NCBI GenBank assembly: GCA_963746805.1
Contig: CAVVCQ010000001.1
Span: 62,001-126,000, forward strand
Direction: 5' to 3'
Source: DATHTC01 sp963746805
GTDB taxonomy: Bacteria > Actinomycetota > Thermoleophilia > Gaiellales > Gaiellaceae
Length of the DNA: 64,000 bases
Under the pieces are notes generated by a model, which saw nothing but the letters and a program-made list of their open reading frames with translations, was not told the origin of the DNA and did not search any database. Position numbers and translations under genes: made by a program. Below are positions 25,591 through 33,491 of this stretch, one piece after another (the stretch's first letter is position 1; each line of letters begins with the position of its first letter).

Positions 25591-27967
25591 ATGGGTCTGG
25601 CCCACGGGATACGGATCGGTGCCCTCGGCATCGCGCTGCTGGTGGTGGCGCCCGCCGCGGCGGAGCCCCCGCCGTTCAACTTCGAGATCCATACGCTGTC
25701 CAACCGCGCCGACCTGCTGAGCGACGGCGACGCGCTGGTCGAGGTCCAGGTGCCCAAGACCGTGCCGATGAAGAAGGTGACGCTCACACTCAACGGCGTC
25801 GACGTCGGCGACCGCTTCGTCGCCGACGAGGACGCGCGCACGCTGCGCGGCGTCGTGACCGGCCTGGCGCCCGGCGAGAACACGTTCGTGGCGGACTCCA
25901 ACGGCAACGGCAACGGCCGGCCGTGGGCGAGCCTCGCGCTCACCAACCACCGGCGCGGCGGCCCCATCCTGCTCGGCTCGCAGACACAGCCCTGGATCTG
26001 TGCCACGCCGACGCCGGTGCCGGCCTCCGGCAACACGCCGGCGTCCAACGCCAGCGGCCTGTCGACCTTCGCGGTGGACGCGCAGTGCAACATCGCCACC
26101 GAGTACAAGCTCTTCTACCGGACGACGACACCCGGCTGCTCGACCGGGCTGCCCGACCCCAGCCCGCCCGCCGCGCCGCCGGCCAACAACTGCTTCAAGC
26201 CCTACCTGCCCGGCACGACGCCCGTCGACCTGGCCACCACCACGACGACGGAAGGCCTGACGGTGCCGTACATCGTGCGCGTCGAGCGCGGCACGATGAA
26301 CCGCGGCATCTACGACATCGCGGTGCTGTTCGATCCTGCCGAGCCGTGGACGGCGCTCGCGCCGCAGGCGCAATGGAACGGCAAGGTGGTGCTACACGCT
26401 TCGGCGCGTCCACCGGGCAGCCGCGCCTGCAGTTCCGCAGCGGGCAGAACTGGGCCGACGACCAGGCGCTGTCACGCGGCTTCATGGTGGTGGACAACAG
26501 CCTCACCGACTCGCTCTTCAACTCCAACCGAACGCTCGTGGCCGAGACGACGATGATGATGAAGGAGCACATCGTCGACGCCTACGGCGAGGTCGGGTTC
26601 GTCATGGGCAACGGCTGCTCGGGCGGCTCGATCCAGCAGAACACGGTGGCGTCGATCTTCCCCGGCCTGCTCGACGGCATCCAGCCGAGCTGCAACTACC
26701 CCGACTCGATCACCACCGCCCTCGAGGTCGTCGACTGCGTGCTGCTGGTGAACTTCTATGCGAGCCCGGACTGGCTGGCGCTGCAGGGCGGCCTCACACA
26801 GGCGCAGATCAACGCCAAGAAGACGGCGATCAACGGCCACCTCGACCACCGCGGCTGCCAGTCGTGGAACAACGCGTTCGGCTTCAACGGCAAGCCGGGC
26901 AACTACGTGCCGACGCTCGTGATCGACCAGAACACGGGCGCCATGGCTTCCGGTGGGCGCGCCGCGCAACAACTGCCTGCTGCCGGCCGCGCTCGTGTAC
27001 GACCCGGTGACCAACCCGAACGGCACGCGCTGCGGCGACGCCGACCTGTCCACCGCGGTCTGGGGCACGACCGCCGGCACTCCCGCCGGGCAGCGTGCGT
27101 GCGCGCAGACGCCGACAACGTCGGCGTCCAGTACGGGCTCAACGCACTGCGGTCCGGCGCGATCACGGCCGAGGAGTTCGTGACGCTGAACGAGAAGATC
27201 GGCGGCTCGACCCCGACTCCAACCGCACTCCGGCGCGCAGCGTCGCCGACTCGATGGCGCTGCCGATCGCGTACCGCGCCGGCATCGTCTCCAGCGGCGG
27301 AAACCTCGGCAAGCTGCCGATCATCGACTCACGCGGGTAGGACGAGCAGGGCATCCACTACATCTGGCGCTCGTTCTCCGAGCGTGCGCGCATCGACGCG
27401 GCGTACGGCGATCACGACAACCAGGTGATGTGGCGCTACGGCACCGGCCTGTTGCCCGCGACGGCGGCACAGGCGGCGGCTGTGACGGTGAAGTCGTTCC
27501 TCACCATGGACGAATGGCTCAGCAACCTTGTGGCGACGGCGCCGAAGGCGACGCTCAACGACGTGCGCACGCATGCGCAAGTCGTCGCGGCCAAGCCCGC
27601 TGCGGCGTTCGACCTGTGCTTCCTCACCGGCGACTCGAGCTTCACCACGCCGATCACCGACATGGCGGTGTGCGACGCCGACCCGCGCCTGCAGAAGCAC
27701 GCGTCCCCGCGCCAGGTGGCCGGCGGTCCGCTCGAGGAGAACATCCTCAAGTGCCAGCTCAAGCCGCTGAGCGCCTCCGACTATGCACCGGCCGTCTTCA
27801 CGGCCGCGCAGCTGGCACGCCTGAACGCGGCGTTCCCCGGCGGCGTGTGCGACTGGAGCAAGCCCGGCGTCGGCCAGCAGGAGGCGATCTCGCCGCTCAC
27901 CTTCGCGGCCGGTCCGGGCGGGGCGCCGCTCCCGCCCGCGCCCACCGCGCAGCATCGGCAGCACTAG
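25591..27967 (+). pseudogene. Broken DUF6351-family (tannase-like) secreted hydrolase
   Basis: The remains of a secreted protein of about 790 residues. It starts well (GGAGGGGAG ribosome site, MGLAHGIRIGALGIALLVV signal peptide, then PPPFNFEIHTLSNRADLLSDGDALVEV, typical of DUF6351). The homologous frame then changes at about 26390, 26950, 27100 and 27225, and a TAG stops it at 27338-27340 inside the conserved segment that continues as DEQGIHYIWRSFSERARID. The fourth-frame end runs to 27967. A nucleophile-like turn GNGCSGG is still visible near 26620. Four frameshifts and a nonsense codon make real decay likely, although indel errors cannot be excluded. Confidence 0.75.
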
Positions 27968-27979
27968 GGGCCTGTTGCA

Positions 27980-28011
27980 GAGCCTGGGGCGCAGCGCGCT
28001 GCGTCCCAGGC
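27980..28011 (+). terminator. Hairpin terminator after the DUF6351 remnant
   Basis: Stem AGCCTGGG (27980-27987) with CCCAGGCT (28004-28011), plus an inner palindrome CGCAGCGCGCTGCG. Twelve bases after the final TAG. Confidence 0.65.
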
Positions 28012-28251
28012 TCGACGCCGGGTAGCGTCGGCGCAGTGACCGCCGCCGACGTCGCCCTGCGAAGAGACCGCGACTTCGTGCTCCTGCTCGCGCGACCGGA
28101 CGCCGGGACTCAACTATCACGACGGCTCACGTATCGCGCGCGTGTGCGCGCGGGGAACTCAGGCGCACTTGCGCTGGGCCCTCCGCTGAGTCCACGTTGC
28201 GGTTACCGGCCCGTACGTCGTAGAGTCGACACCCCCGACAGAAGGGATCAC

Positions 28252-28335
28252 GTGTCGATTCTCTGGATCATCATCATCGTCGTTCTCGTGCTGCTGATCC
28301 TCGGTTTCTTTGGCCGGGGACGCTTCGGCAGGTAA
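28252..28335 (+). CDS. Tiny single-pass membrane peptide
   Basis: A 27-residue peptide, MSILWIIIIVVLVLLILGFF then a glycine/arginine tail (GRGRFGR). It starts at GTG 28252 after an AGAAGGGA ribosome site. Such peptides (one helix and a short basic end) are common and often missed; they recall the hydrophobic DUF3309-type peptides, function unknown. It is just inside the right edge of the proposed island. Confidence 0.55.
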   Translation: MSILWIIIIVVLVLLILGFFGRGRFGR

Positions 28336-28453
28336 CGTCGCGCGCCGGTCTTAGCGAATCGTCGTAGGCAGTTCATGTGGCCGCCGACGCCGGACTGGCG
28401 CCCACGATGGCGCGCACCGGCCTGAAGCCGCTGAGATAAGCGGAATCGTTTTC

Positions 28454-28515
28454 GTCTCGAAACCGTTTCGGGCTTCAGGGTCCGACAAGGGTTCAAATCC
28501 CTCCCCCTCCGCTTG
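28454..28515 (+). repeat. tRNA-Ser(CGA) 3' fragment, putative right att site
   Basis: A copy of the anticodon arm, variable arm, T-arm and acceptor 3' strand of the tRNA at 15731. It lacks the 5' half, so it cannot be a tRNA. It differs from the 15761-15823 copy by one missing A in the anticodon loop and one G-to-A change. This is the classic right border left when an element integrates into the 3' end of a tRNA gene and restores it at the left border. Confidence 0.75.
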
Positions 28516-28522
28516 ATCGAGA

Positions 28523-28549
28523 GGAAACCCGCTTGGTAGGCGGGTTTCC
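28523..28549 (+). terminator. Hairpin next to the tRNA fragment
   Basis: A 10-bp perfect stem GGAAACCCGC (28523-28532), seven-base loop TTGGTAG, complement 28540-28549. Probably the original terminator of the tRNA whose 3' end is left here. Confidence 0.6.
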
Positions 28550-28664
28550 ATCTCTTGAGGGATCTCGCGAGCGAAGTCCTCCAAGCCGCCCGAGACCGCC
28601 TCAAACCGCCATGGAGTGGCGCGCACCGGGTCGCAACCGGCGGTCACCTGTTCTCCGAACCCGA

Positions 28665-29834
28665 TCATCGTTCGCCTCCCTGGCCCGACCGTTCCGCAGC
28701 CGCTGCCTGTCGCACGCTGAGCTCGACTCCCTCGAGAAATCGGAGGACGTCGTGCGCAGCGAGCGATTCTCCGCTCGGCCGCGCTGCGAGCGCCTGCGCG
28801 ACGAGCCGAGGCGCTTCATGTCGCTCGAGCGCCCAAGCACCCGCGGCGCTCTTCGACGACCAGACGCCGTCGGCCGCAAAGCGGAGCGCACGACACGCGT
28901 TCAGGACCGCGTCGCTGCCTACGACGTGCGTCTCTCGGTGCCACTGCACCGCCTCTGCGACGACTTCCAGGAGAGGGCCGCGCGGAATCGGAGCGAAGAG
29001 CTCGCCGGCCGGTGGGCCGAAGAGCGGCAGTCCATGCGCGGCGAGGACGGAGCGGTCGATCGCAAACCAATGCCGCTCCTCACCGGGCTCGTAGTCGGCT
29101 CGAAAGCTCATACGTGCGCCGGTGTTGAGATTGAGCTCGAATCCCGGATCGGTGGTCGCCTTGCGGAGGACCGGCTCCGCATAGAGGACGAACTCGAGAC
29201 CCCGGGCGGGGCACGGCAGCGATTCGTGGCGCAGTAATTCGACGATCGCCTGCTTGGTCGTCCGGCCGGCGTGCGTGGCGGTGACGGCAGCGACGTCCAG
29301 GTCGCTGAGGGACTGGTCGAAGTCGCCGAGCGCGAACGACCCACCTGCGTAGACGCCGAGCAACTCGTCTCCGAGAGCTGTACGGAGCCTCGCGACGAGC
29401 TCTCGGAGGTAGTCGCCCACCGTGAGAGGTGGTCCACCCATCGCTTCCATCACGAGAGTCTCCGTGGCGTCGCGAGTCCGAGACGGGGCAACACGAGGGG
29501 ACCGGTGCTCGTGCGGGTGAAGGGCCGGGGTCTGCGACATCTTCGTCGCGAGCGTCGTGACGAAGGCGAGCAGGATGCCGACGCCGACAAGCATGTACAC
29601 GACCGTGAAGAGCTTGCCGGCATCCGTCTGGGGCGTGACGTCGCCGTATCCGACGGTGGCCAGCGTGGCGACGCTGAGGTAGAGCGCGTCGACGAGGCGA
29701 AGCCCTTCGACGATCGAGTAAAACCCCGTGCCGCTGACGATCGCGATCAGGGCGAGGAGCGCGAGCGTGGCGAACTGCGAATCTCGCCGCAGTGCCCAGC
29801 CTGCGCGCAGCATTGTGAGGATGAGGAGCGGCAT
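28665..29834 (-). CDS. Potassium channel fused to an AadA-like nucleotidyltransferase
   Basis: A single open frame of 389 residues. Residues 1-100 form a two-helix K+ channel: outer helix, pore loop with the selectivity filter TVGYGD (about 63) and inner helix LVGVGILLAFVTTLA. After a histidine/arginine-rich linker (HPHEHRSPRVAPSRTRD) residues about 130-389 match aminoglycoside nucleotidyltransferase-like proteins, with GSFALGDFDQSLSDLD (the GS..D.D catalytic signature, about 160-175). The start is three bases after the sthA stop. An internal ATG (MEAMGG, about residue 129) could make the second domain alone. No in-frame stop separates them. Confidence 0.78.
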   Translation of the reverse strand: MPLLILTMLRAGWALRRDSQFATLALLALIAIVSGTGFYSIVEGLRLVDALYLSVATLATVGYGDVTPQTDAGKLFTVVYMLVGVGILLAFVTTLATKMSQTPALHPHEHRSPRVAPSRTRDATETLVMEAMGGPPLTVGDYLRELVARLRTALGDELLGVYAGGSFALGDFDQSLSDLDVAAVTATHAGRTTKQAIVELLRHESLPCPARGLEFVLYAEPVLRKATTDPGFELNLNTGARMSFRADYEPGEERHWFAIDRSVLAAHGLPLFGPPAGELFAPIPRGPLLEVVAEAVQWHRETHVVGSDAVLNACRALRFAADGVWSSKSAAGAWALERHEAPRLVAQALAARPSGESLAAHDVLRFLEGVELSVRQAAAAERSGQGGER

Positions 29835-29836
29835 GG

Positions 29837-31351
29837 CTAAGGAAGCGGGGTGGAGGTCTGGACCAGCCGGCCGATGCGCTCGACGGCCATGAGCCGGTTG
29901 TGCGCATCGAGTGCCGCGACCTTGTACGCCTCGGCCAACGTGGGGTAGTTGAACACCGCGTCGATCAGATAGTCGCTCGTCCCGTTGAACGCCATGACCG
30001 TCTGTCCGATGTGGACGACCTCGGTCGCATTCGTGCCGAGGACGTGGACGCCGAGGATCGTTCTGTCCTCCCGCGAGACGAGCAGCTTCAGCAGGCCGTA
30101 GGTGTCGCCCAGGATGTGCCCGCGCGCAAGCTCGCGGTACCGGGAGATGCCGACCTCGTACGGCACAGCGGCTTCCGTCAGCTGCTCTTCCGTACGACCG
30201 ACGTAACTGATCTCGGGGATCGTGTAGATCCCGATCGGGAGCAACGCGCTCATCGAAGCCTCCTCGCCGAACGCGTGCGCGGAAGCCAGACGGCCCTGCT
30301 CCATCGACGTGGCCGCGAGCGCCGGCCACCCGACGACGTCGCCCGCGGCGTAGATGTGCTCGACGGCGGTCCGGTAATCCGGACCGACCGCGATCCGGCC
30401 GCGCTCGTCGGCCTCCAGGCCCGCCCGCTCGAGCTCGAGCTCGTCCGTTTCCCCCTGGCGGCCGGCGGCGTACAGGACGACCTCGGAGGCGACCTTCTTG
30501 CCGCTCGCGAGCCGCGTCAGCGCGGCGTCGGCGTGGCGCTCGACGGCGGTGACCTCCTCGCCCAGGCGAAAGACGACACCGGCGTCACGGAGGTGGTACT
30601 GCAGGCCCTCTGCGATCTGGGCGTCACAGAAGTCGAGCAGGCGCGCGCGCTTCTCGACGACCGTGACCTTCGCACCGAGCGCCGCGAACATGGACGCGTA
30701 CTCGAGGCCGATCACGCCCGCTCCGACGACGACCACGGAGTGTGGGATCCGGTCCAGGAGGAGGAGACCGTCGGAATCGAGGATCGTCCTGTCGTCGAAC
30801 TCCACGTCGGGTGGGTGTGCTGGACGCGTCCCCGAGGCGATGACGATCCTCTCCGCAGCGACCTCCCGCTCGTCGTAGCCGCCCGACACCGCCACGGTGT
30901 GGGGGTCGAGGAAGCGGGCGCTCCCGTGCAGGATCTGGACGTGGTTCCGCAGCAGCTGGTCGCGGACGACGCCGACCTCGCGGTCGATCACGCCCCGTGT
31001 TCGCAGCCGGAGATCCTCCATCGTGATCTCGTCCTTCACGCGGTAGCCCTGGCCGTAGGTCGCCCTCTGGCTCAACCCCGTCAGGTACACGATCGCCTCA
31101 CGGAGCGTCTTCGAGGGGATCGTCCCCCAGTTGACCGACACCCCTCCGAGCTCGTGCCGCTCCACCAGCGCGACGCGGTGCCCGAGCTTCGCGGCCTGGA
31201 TCGCCGCCTTCTGGCCGGCCGGCCCGGATCCGATGGCGAGAAGGTCGTAGCGCTCGCGCCCCGTGCCTCTCGCCTCCTGCGAAGCGGGTCCGTGTTCGCC
31301 CGAGCGCCGTCGAGCACCGTTCCGCGATGCCGTCGATGCCGCGACGTTCAT
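29837..31351 (-). CDS. sthA: Soluble pyridine nucleotide transhydrogenase
   Basis: A protein of 504 residues in the FAD-dependent disulfide-reductase fold: FAD site LLAIGSGPAGQKAAIQAAKLG (about 37-57), NAD site VVVVGAGVIGLEYASMFAALG, second FAD motif HIYAAGDVVGWPALA and a C-terminal dimer domain. The redox-disulfide position reads VSVNWGTIPSKTLRE without the cysteine pair, as in SthA rather than lipoamide dehydrogenase. It balances NADPH and NADH in the cytoplasm. The N-terminal 30 residues are low-complexity; the ATG at 31351 overlaps the stop of the exporter gene (ATGA). Confidence 0.9.
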   Translation of the reverse strand: MNVAASTASRNGARRRSGEHGPASQEARGTGRERYDLLAIGSGPAGQKAAIQAAKLGHRVALVERHELGGVSVNWGTIPSKTLREAIVYLTGLSQRATYGQGYRVKDEITMEDLRLRTRGVIDREVGVVRDQLLRNHVQILHGSARFLDPHTVAVSGGYDEREVAAERIVIASGTRPAHPPDVEFDDRTILDSDGLLLLDRIPHSVVVVGAGVIGLEYASMFAALGAKVTVVEKRARLLDFCDAQIAEGLQYHLRDAGVVFRLGEEVTAVERHADAALTRLASGKKVASEVVLYAAGRQGETDELELERAGLEADERGRIAVGPDYRTAVEHIYAAGDVVGWPALAATSMEQGRLASAHAFGEEASMSALLPIGIYTIPEISYVGRTEEQLTEAAVPYEVGISRYRELARGHILGDTYGLLKLLVSREDRTILGVHVLGTNATEVVHIGQTVMAFNGTSDYLIDAVFNYPTLAEAYKVAALDAHNRLMAVERIGRLVQTSTPLP

Positions 31352-32904
31352 GACGTGGGCGCCGGAGCCGGCGCTGTATCGACGTTCTCGGCCGAGACAG
31401 CGTGCTCCGTCTGGGGGAGGAACCGGATCACGACCACGGCCGCGACGGCGGCAAGAGCTGCCGCCACCAGGAGGCCGATGCCCATCGCCTGCGTGAACGC
31501 GTCGCCGGTCGTGGCGAGCAGTGCGGAAGCCGCGTCCGGCGGGAGCTGGCCGGCGATCGCGCTCGCGGCGCCGACCGAGCCCTCGGCCCGTGTCTGCGCC
31601 TCGGCGGGCAGGGCACCCAGCGAGCCTTCGACCTCGTTCGTGTACAGCGAGCCGATGAGCGAGCCCATCACGGCCACGCCGAGCGCTCCCGAGATCATGC
31701 GCGCGACCGTGTTGGTGGCGGAGGCTGCGCCCGACTTGGCCGCCGGCACCGCGCCCACGACGGCCTCGGTCGCGGGGGCCATCACCCAGCCCATCGCCAG
31801 GGTCAGCCCGAAGAACCAGGCGGCGAGCGTGAATGCGCCCGTGTCCGACTCCCAGAACATGGTCAGCGACAGGGCAAGCGCCAGGCCGCTCAGACCGGCC
31901 GCGACGACGCGGCCGACGCCGAGCCGCCGCACTGCCTTGCTCGACGAGCCCGCGCCGATCATCAGCCCGAGCGCCATCGTGCTCATGACCGCGCCCGCCT
32001 CGATCGCGCTGTAGCCGTGGACGAACTGCAGGTACTGCGTCAATGCGAAGATTCCGCCGAGAAGGGCGAAGAACGCCACGCTGACCGCCGCCGTCCCGAC
32101 ACTGAAGGGAGGGCTGCGAAAGAACCCGAGGTCGAGCATCGGCTCGTCGATGCGCCGCTCCCACCAGACGAAGGTGCTCAGGAGCACGACGCTGGCGACG
32201 AGCGAACCGAGGACGGGGCCGCTGGACCAACCCTTCTCCGGTGCCTCGATGATCGCGTACACGAGGATGCTGAAACCGACCGTTGAGAGCACGGCTCCGA
32301 GCAGGTCGAACGAGCCCGGATGGGGGTCGCGGCTCTCGGGCACGTAGCGGATGGCGAGGAGCAACGCAACGGCAGCGAACGGCACGTTGACGAGGAAGAC
32401 GGACCACCAGTCGAACCACTGAAGCAGCAGCCCACCGGCGAGCGGGCCGAGGCCGATCCCGACGGCTGCGAGCGCTGCCCAGATCGCGATCGCCTTGCCG
32501 CGCTCCGCGGCCTTGAAGACGTTCGCGATGATCGAGAGCGTCGCCGGCATGATCAGGGCCGCCCCCACGCCCATCGCCGCGCGGACGACGATGACCCCGT
32601 CGGCCGAGTCGACAACGAGGGCGCCGAGGCTGGCAAGCCCGAAGATCGCCACGCCCGCCTGGAGCGCGCGCTTGCGCCCGAAGCGGTCACCGAGGGTGCC
32701 GAACACGAGAAGGAGGCCCGCGAAGACGAGGAGATAGGAGTCGACCATCCACTGCAGCTTCGAAGCCGAGGCGTCGAACTCGGCCTGCAGCGTCGGCAAG
32801 GCGACGTTGAGGATCGTGGTGTCGAGCCCGATGATCACCAGGCTCAGGGACAGGACGCCGAGCGTCTTCCAACGACGGGCGTACTGGACGGGATCGATCG
32901 TCAT
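31348..32904 (-). CDS. DHA2-family MFS exporter (EmrB/QacA type)
   Basis: A protein of 518 residues, the length of 14-helix drug:H+ antiporters. It opens with LSLVIIGLDTTILNVALPTLQAEFDAS, the motif of the DHA2 family (D..ivnvALP), and has GDRFGRKRALQAG (motif A) and motif C-like GIGLGPLAGGLLLQWFDWWSVFLVNVPF. It should export drugs or lipids. Its start overlaps the stop of the small leader gene (TGATG), and its stop overlaps sthA. Under the control of the motif at 33270 in the proposed regulon. Confidence 0.9.
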   Translation of the reverse strand: MTIDPVQYARRWKTLGVLSLSLVIIGLDTTILNVALPTLQAEFDASASKLQWMVDSYLLVFAGLLLVFGTLGDRFGRKRALQAGVAIFGLASLGALVVDSADGVIVVRAAMGVGAALIMPATLSIIANVFKAAERGKAIAIWAALAAVGIGLGPLAGGLLLQWFDWWSVFLVNVPFAAVALLLAIRYVPESRDPHPGSFDLLGAVLSTVGFSILVYAIIEAPEKGWSSGPVLGSLVASVVLLSTFVWWERRIDEPMLDLGFFRSPPFSVGTAAVSVAFFALLGGIFALTQYLQFVHGYSAIEAGAVMSTMALGLMIGAGSSSKAVRRLGVGRVVAAGLSGLALALSLTMFWESDTGAFTLAAWFFGLTLAMGWVMAPATEAVVGAVPAAKSGAASATNTVARMISGALGVAVMGSLIGSLYTNEVEGSLGALPAEAQTRAEGSVGAASAIAGQLPPDAASALLATTGDAFTQAMGIGLLVAAALAAVAAVVVIRFLPQTEHAVSAENVDTAPAPAPTS

Positions 32905-33218
32905 CAGTCTGCACTCCTTTCAGCTGCGAGCTTCTGCGGCTGCGGATCGGGGGACTCGCGCACCGCATCGCCGAAGCAGAAGCTCCGGCCGGACGCGAAC
33001 GCGAACGGGTGGTAGAAGGCATCGAGCGCGGATGCGCCCGGGACGTCGAGGTGGAACTCCTCGTCGAACCTCTCATCCGCGACGGTGACCAGGACCTGGT
33101 CCGTTGCCTTGCTCCAGAGGAGCGAGACGGCGAAGCCGTCGGTTCCGCGGCTCGCGAGCTCTTTCCAGTCGCCGGCGGCGGCGGGTACGGCGTTGACGGT
33201 GATGGCGTCCGAGCTCAT
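32904..33218 (-). CDS. Small operon-leader protein, paralogue A
   Basis: A protein of 104 residues, not recognised as a named family. Paralogues lie at 36979-37212 and 52931-53221. Shared features: a VSLLW segment, TVADERFDEEFHLDV, and ALDAFYHPFAFA near the C-terminus. The pattern predicts a short beta-rich fold with a conserved His-Pro. No signal peptide or membrane helix, so probably cytoplasmic. ATG 33218 follows a GAGGAG site that is part of a hairpin (33223-33248). First gene of a four-gene coupled operon with a DHA2 exporter, transhydrogenase and channel fusion. Confidence 0.7.
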   Translation of the reverse strand: MSSDAITVNAVPAAAGDWKELASRGTDGFAVSLLWSKATDQVLVTVADERFDEEFHLDVPGASALDAFYHPFAFASGRSFCFGDAVRESPDPQPQKLAAERSAD

Positions 33219-33222
33219 GTCT

Positions 33223-33248
33223 CCTCCTCGTTGGCTCATGCGAGGAGG
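33223..33248 (-). promoter_or_regulatory. Hairpin covering the ribosome site of paralogue A
   Basis: On the minus strand CCTCCTCG pairs perfectly with CGAGGAGG, which contains the Shine-Dalgarno sequence, around a 10-base loop. The same structure (7 bp) precedes paralogue E at 52900-52926. It may hold translation down until melted or bound. Confidence 0.5.
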
Positions 33249-33269
33249 CTGTCGTGTCGCGGATCCCCG

Positions 33270-33304
33270 GACATCGGGGCGCCACCCTGATCCCGCACCC
33301 TGAT
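33270..33304 (-). promoter_or_regulatory. Composite regulon motif A
   Basis: Read on the minus strand: ATCAGGGTG, second ATCAGGGTG starting 13 bases later, then CCCCGATGTC whose GATGTC lies 16 bases after the second box start. 51 bases upstream of the leader ATG. Same architecture as at 37280, 48856, 51903 and 52845. Probably an activator site next to the promoter of the exporter operon. Confidence 0.6.
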
Positions 33305-33491
33305 CTCTTGCAGGCGCTCCTGACCGCTCGGGCGTCCGAGGACGTCCTTGTGTCGAGTGACGAGGCGGTCGCGGAACGCTGTTCGAGAGCCAGGGCCGGC
33401 TCAGAGAGGCTGACGAGGCTCGCCGAAGGCGACCGGGGTCCCAGCCCGTTGGTGCAAGCCGGGGGAGGAGTGAGCGGGCCGCGAAAGCGGC

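Noticed and set aside
28351..28668. Minus-strand peptides containing AEGEGFEPLSDPEARNGF
   Set aside because: This is the well-known false translation of serine tRNA sequence (here the tRNA fragment); the same appears antisense to 15731-15819.
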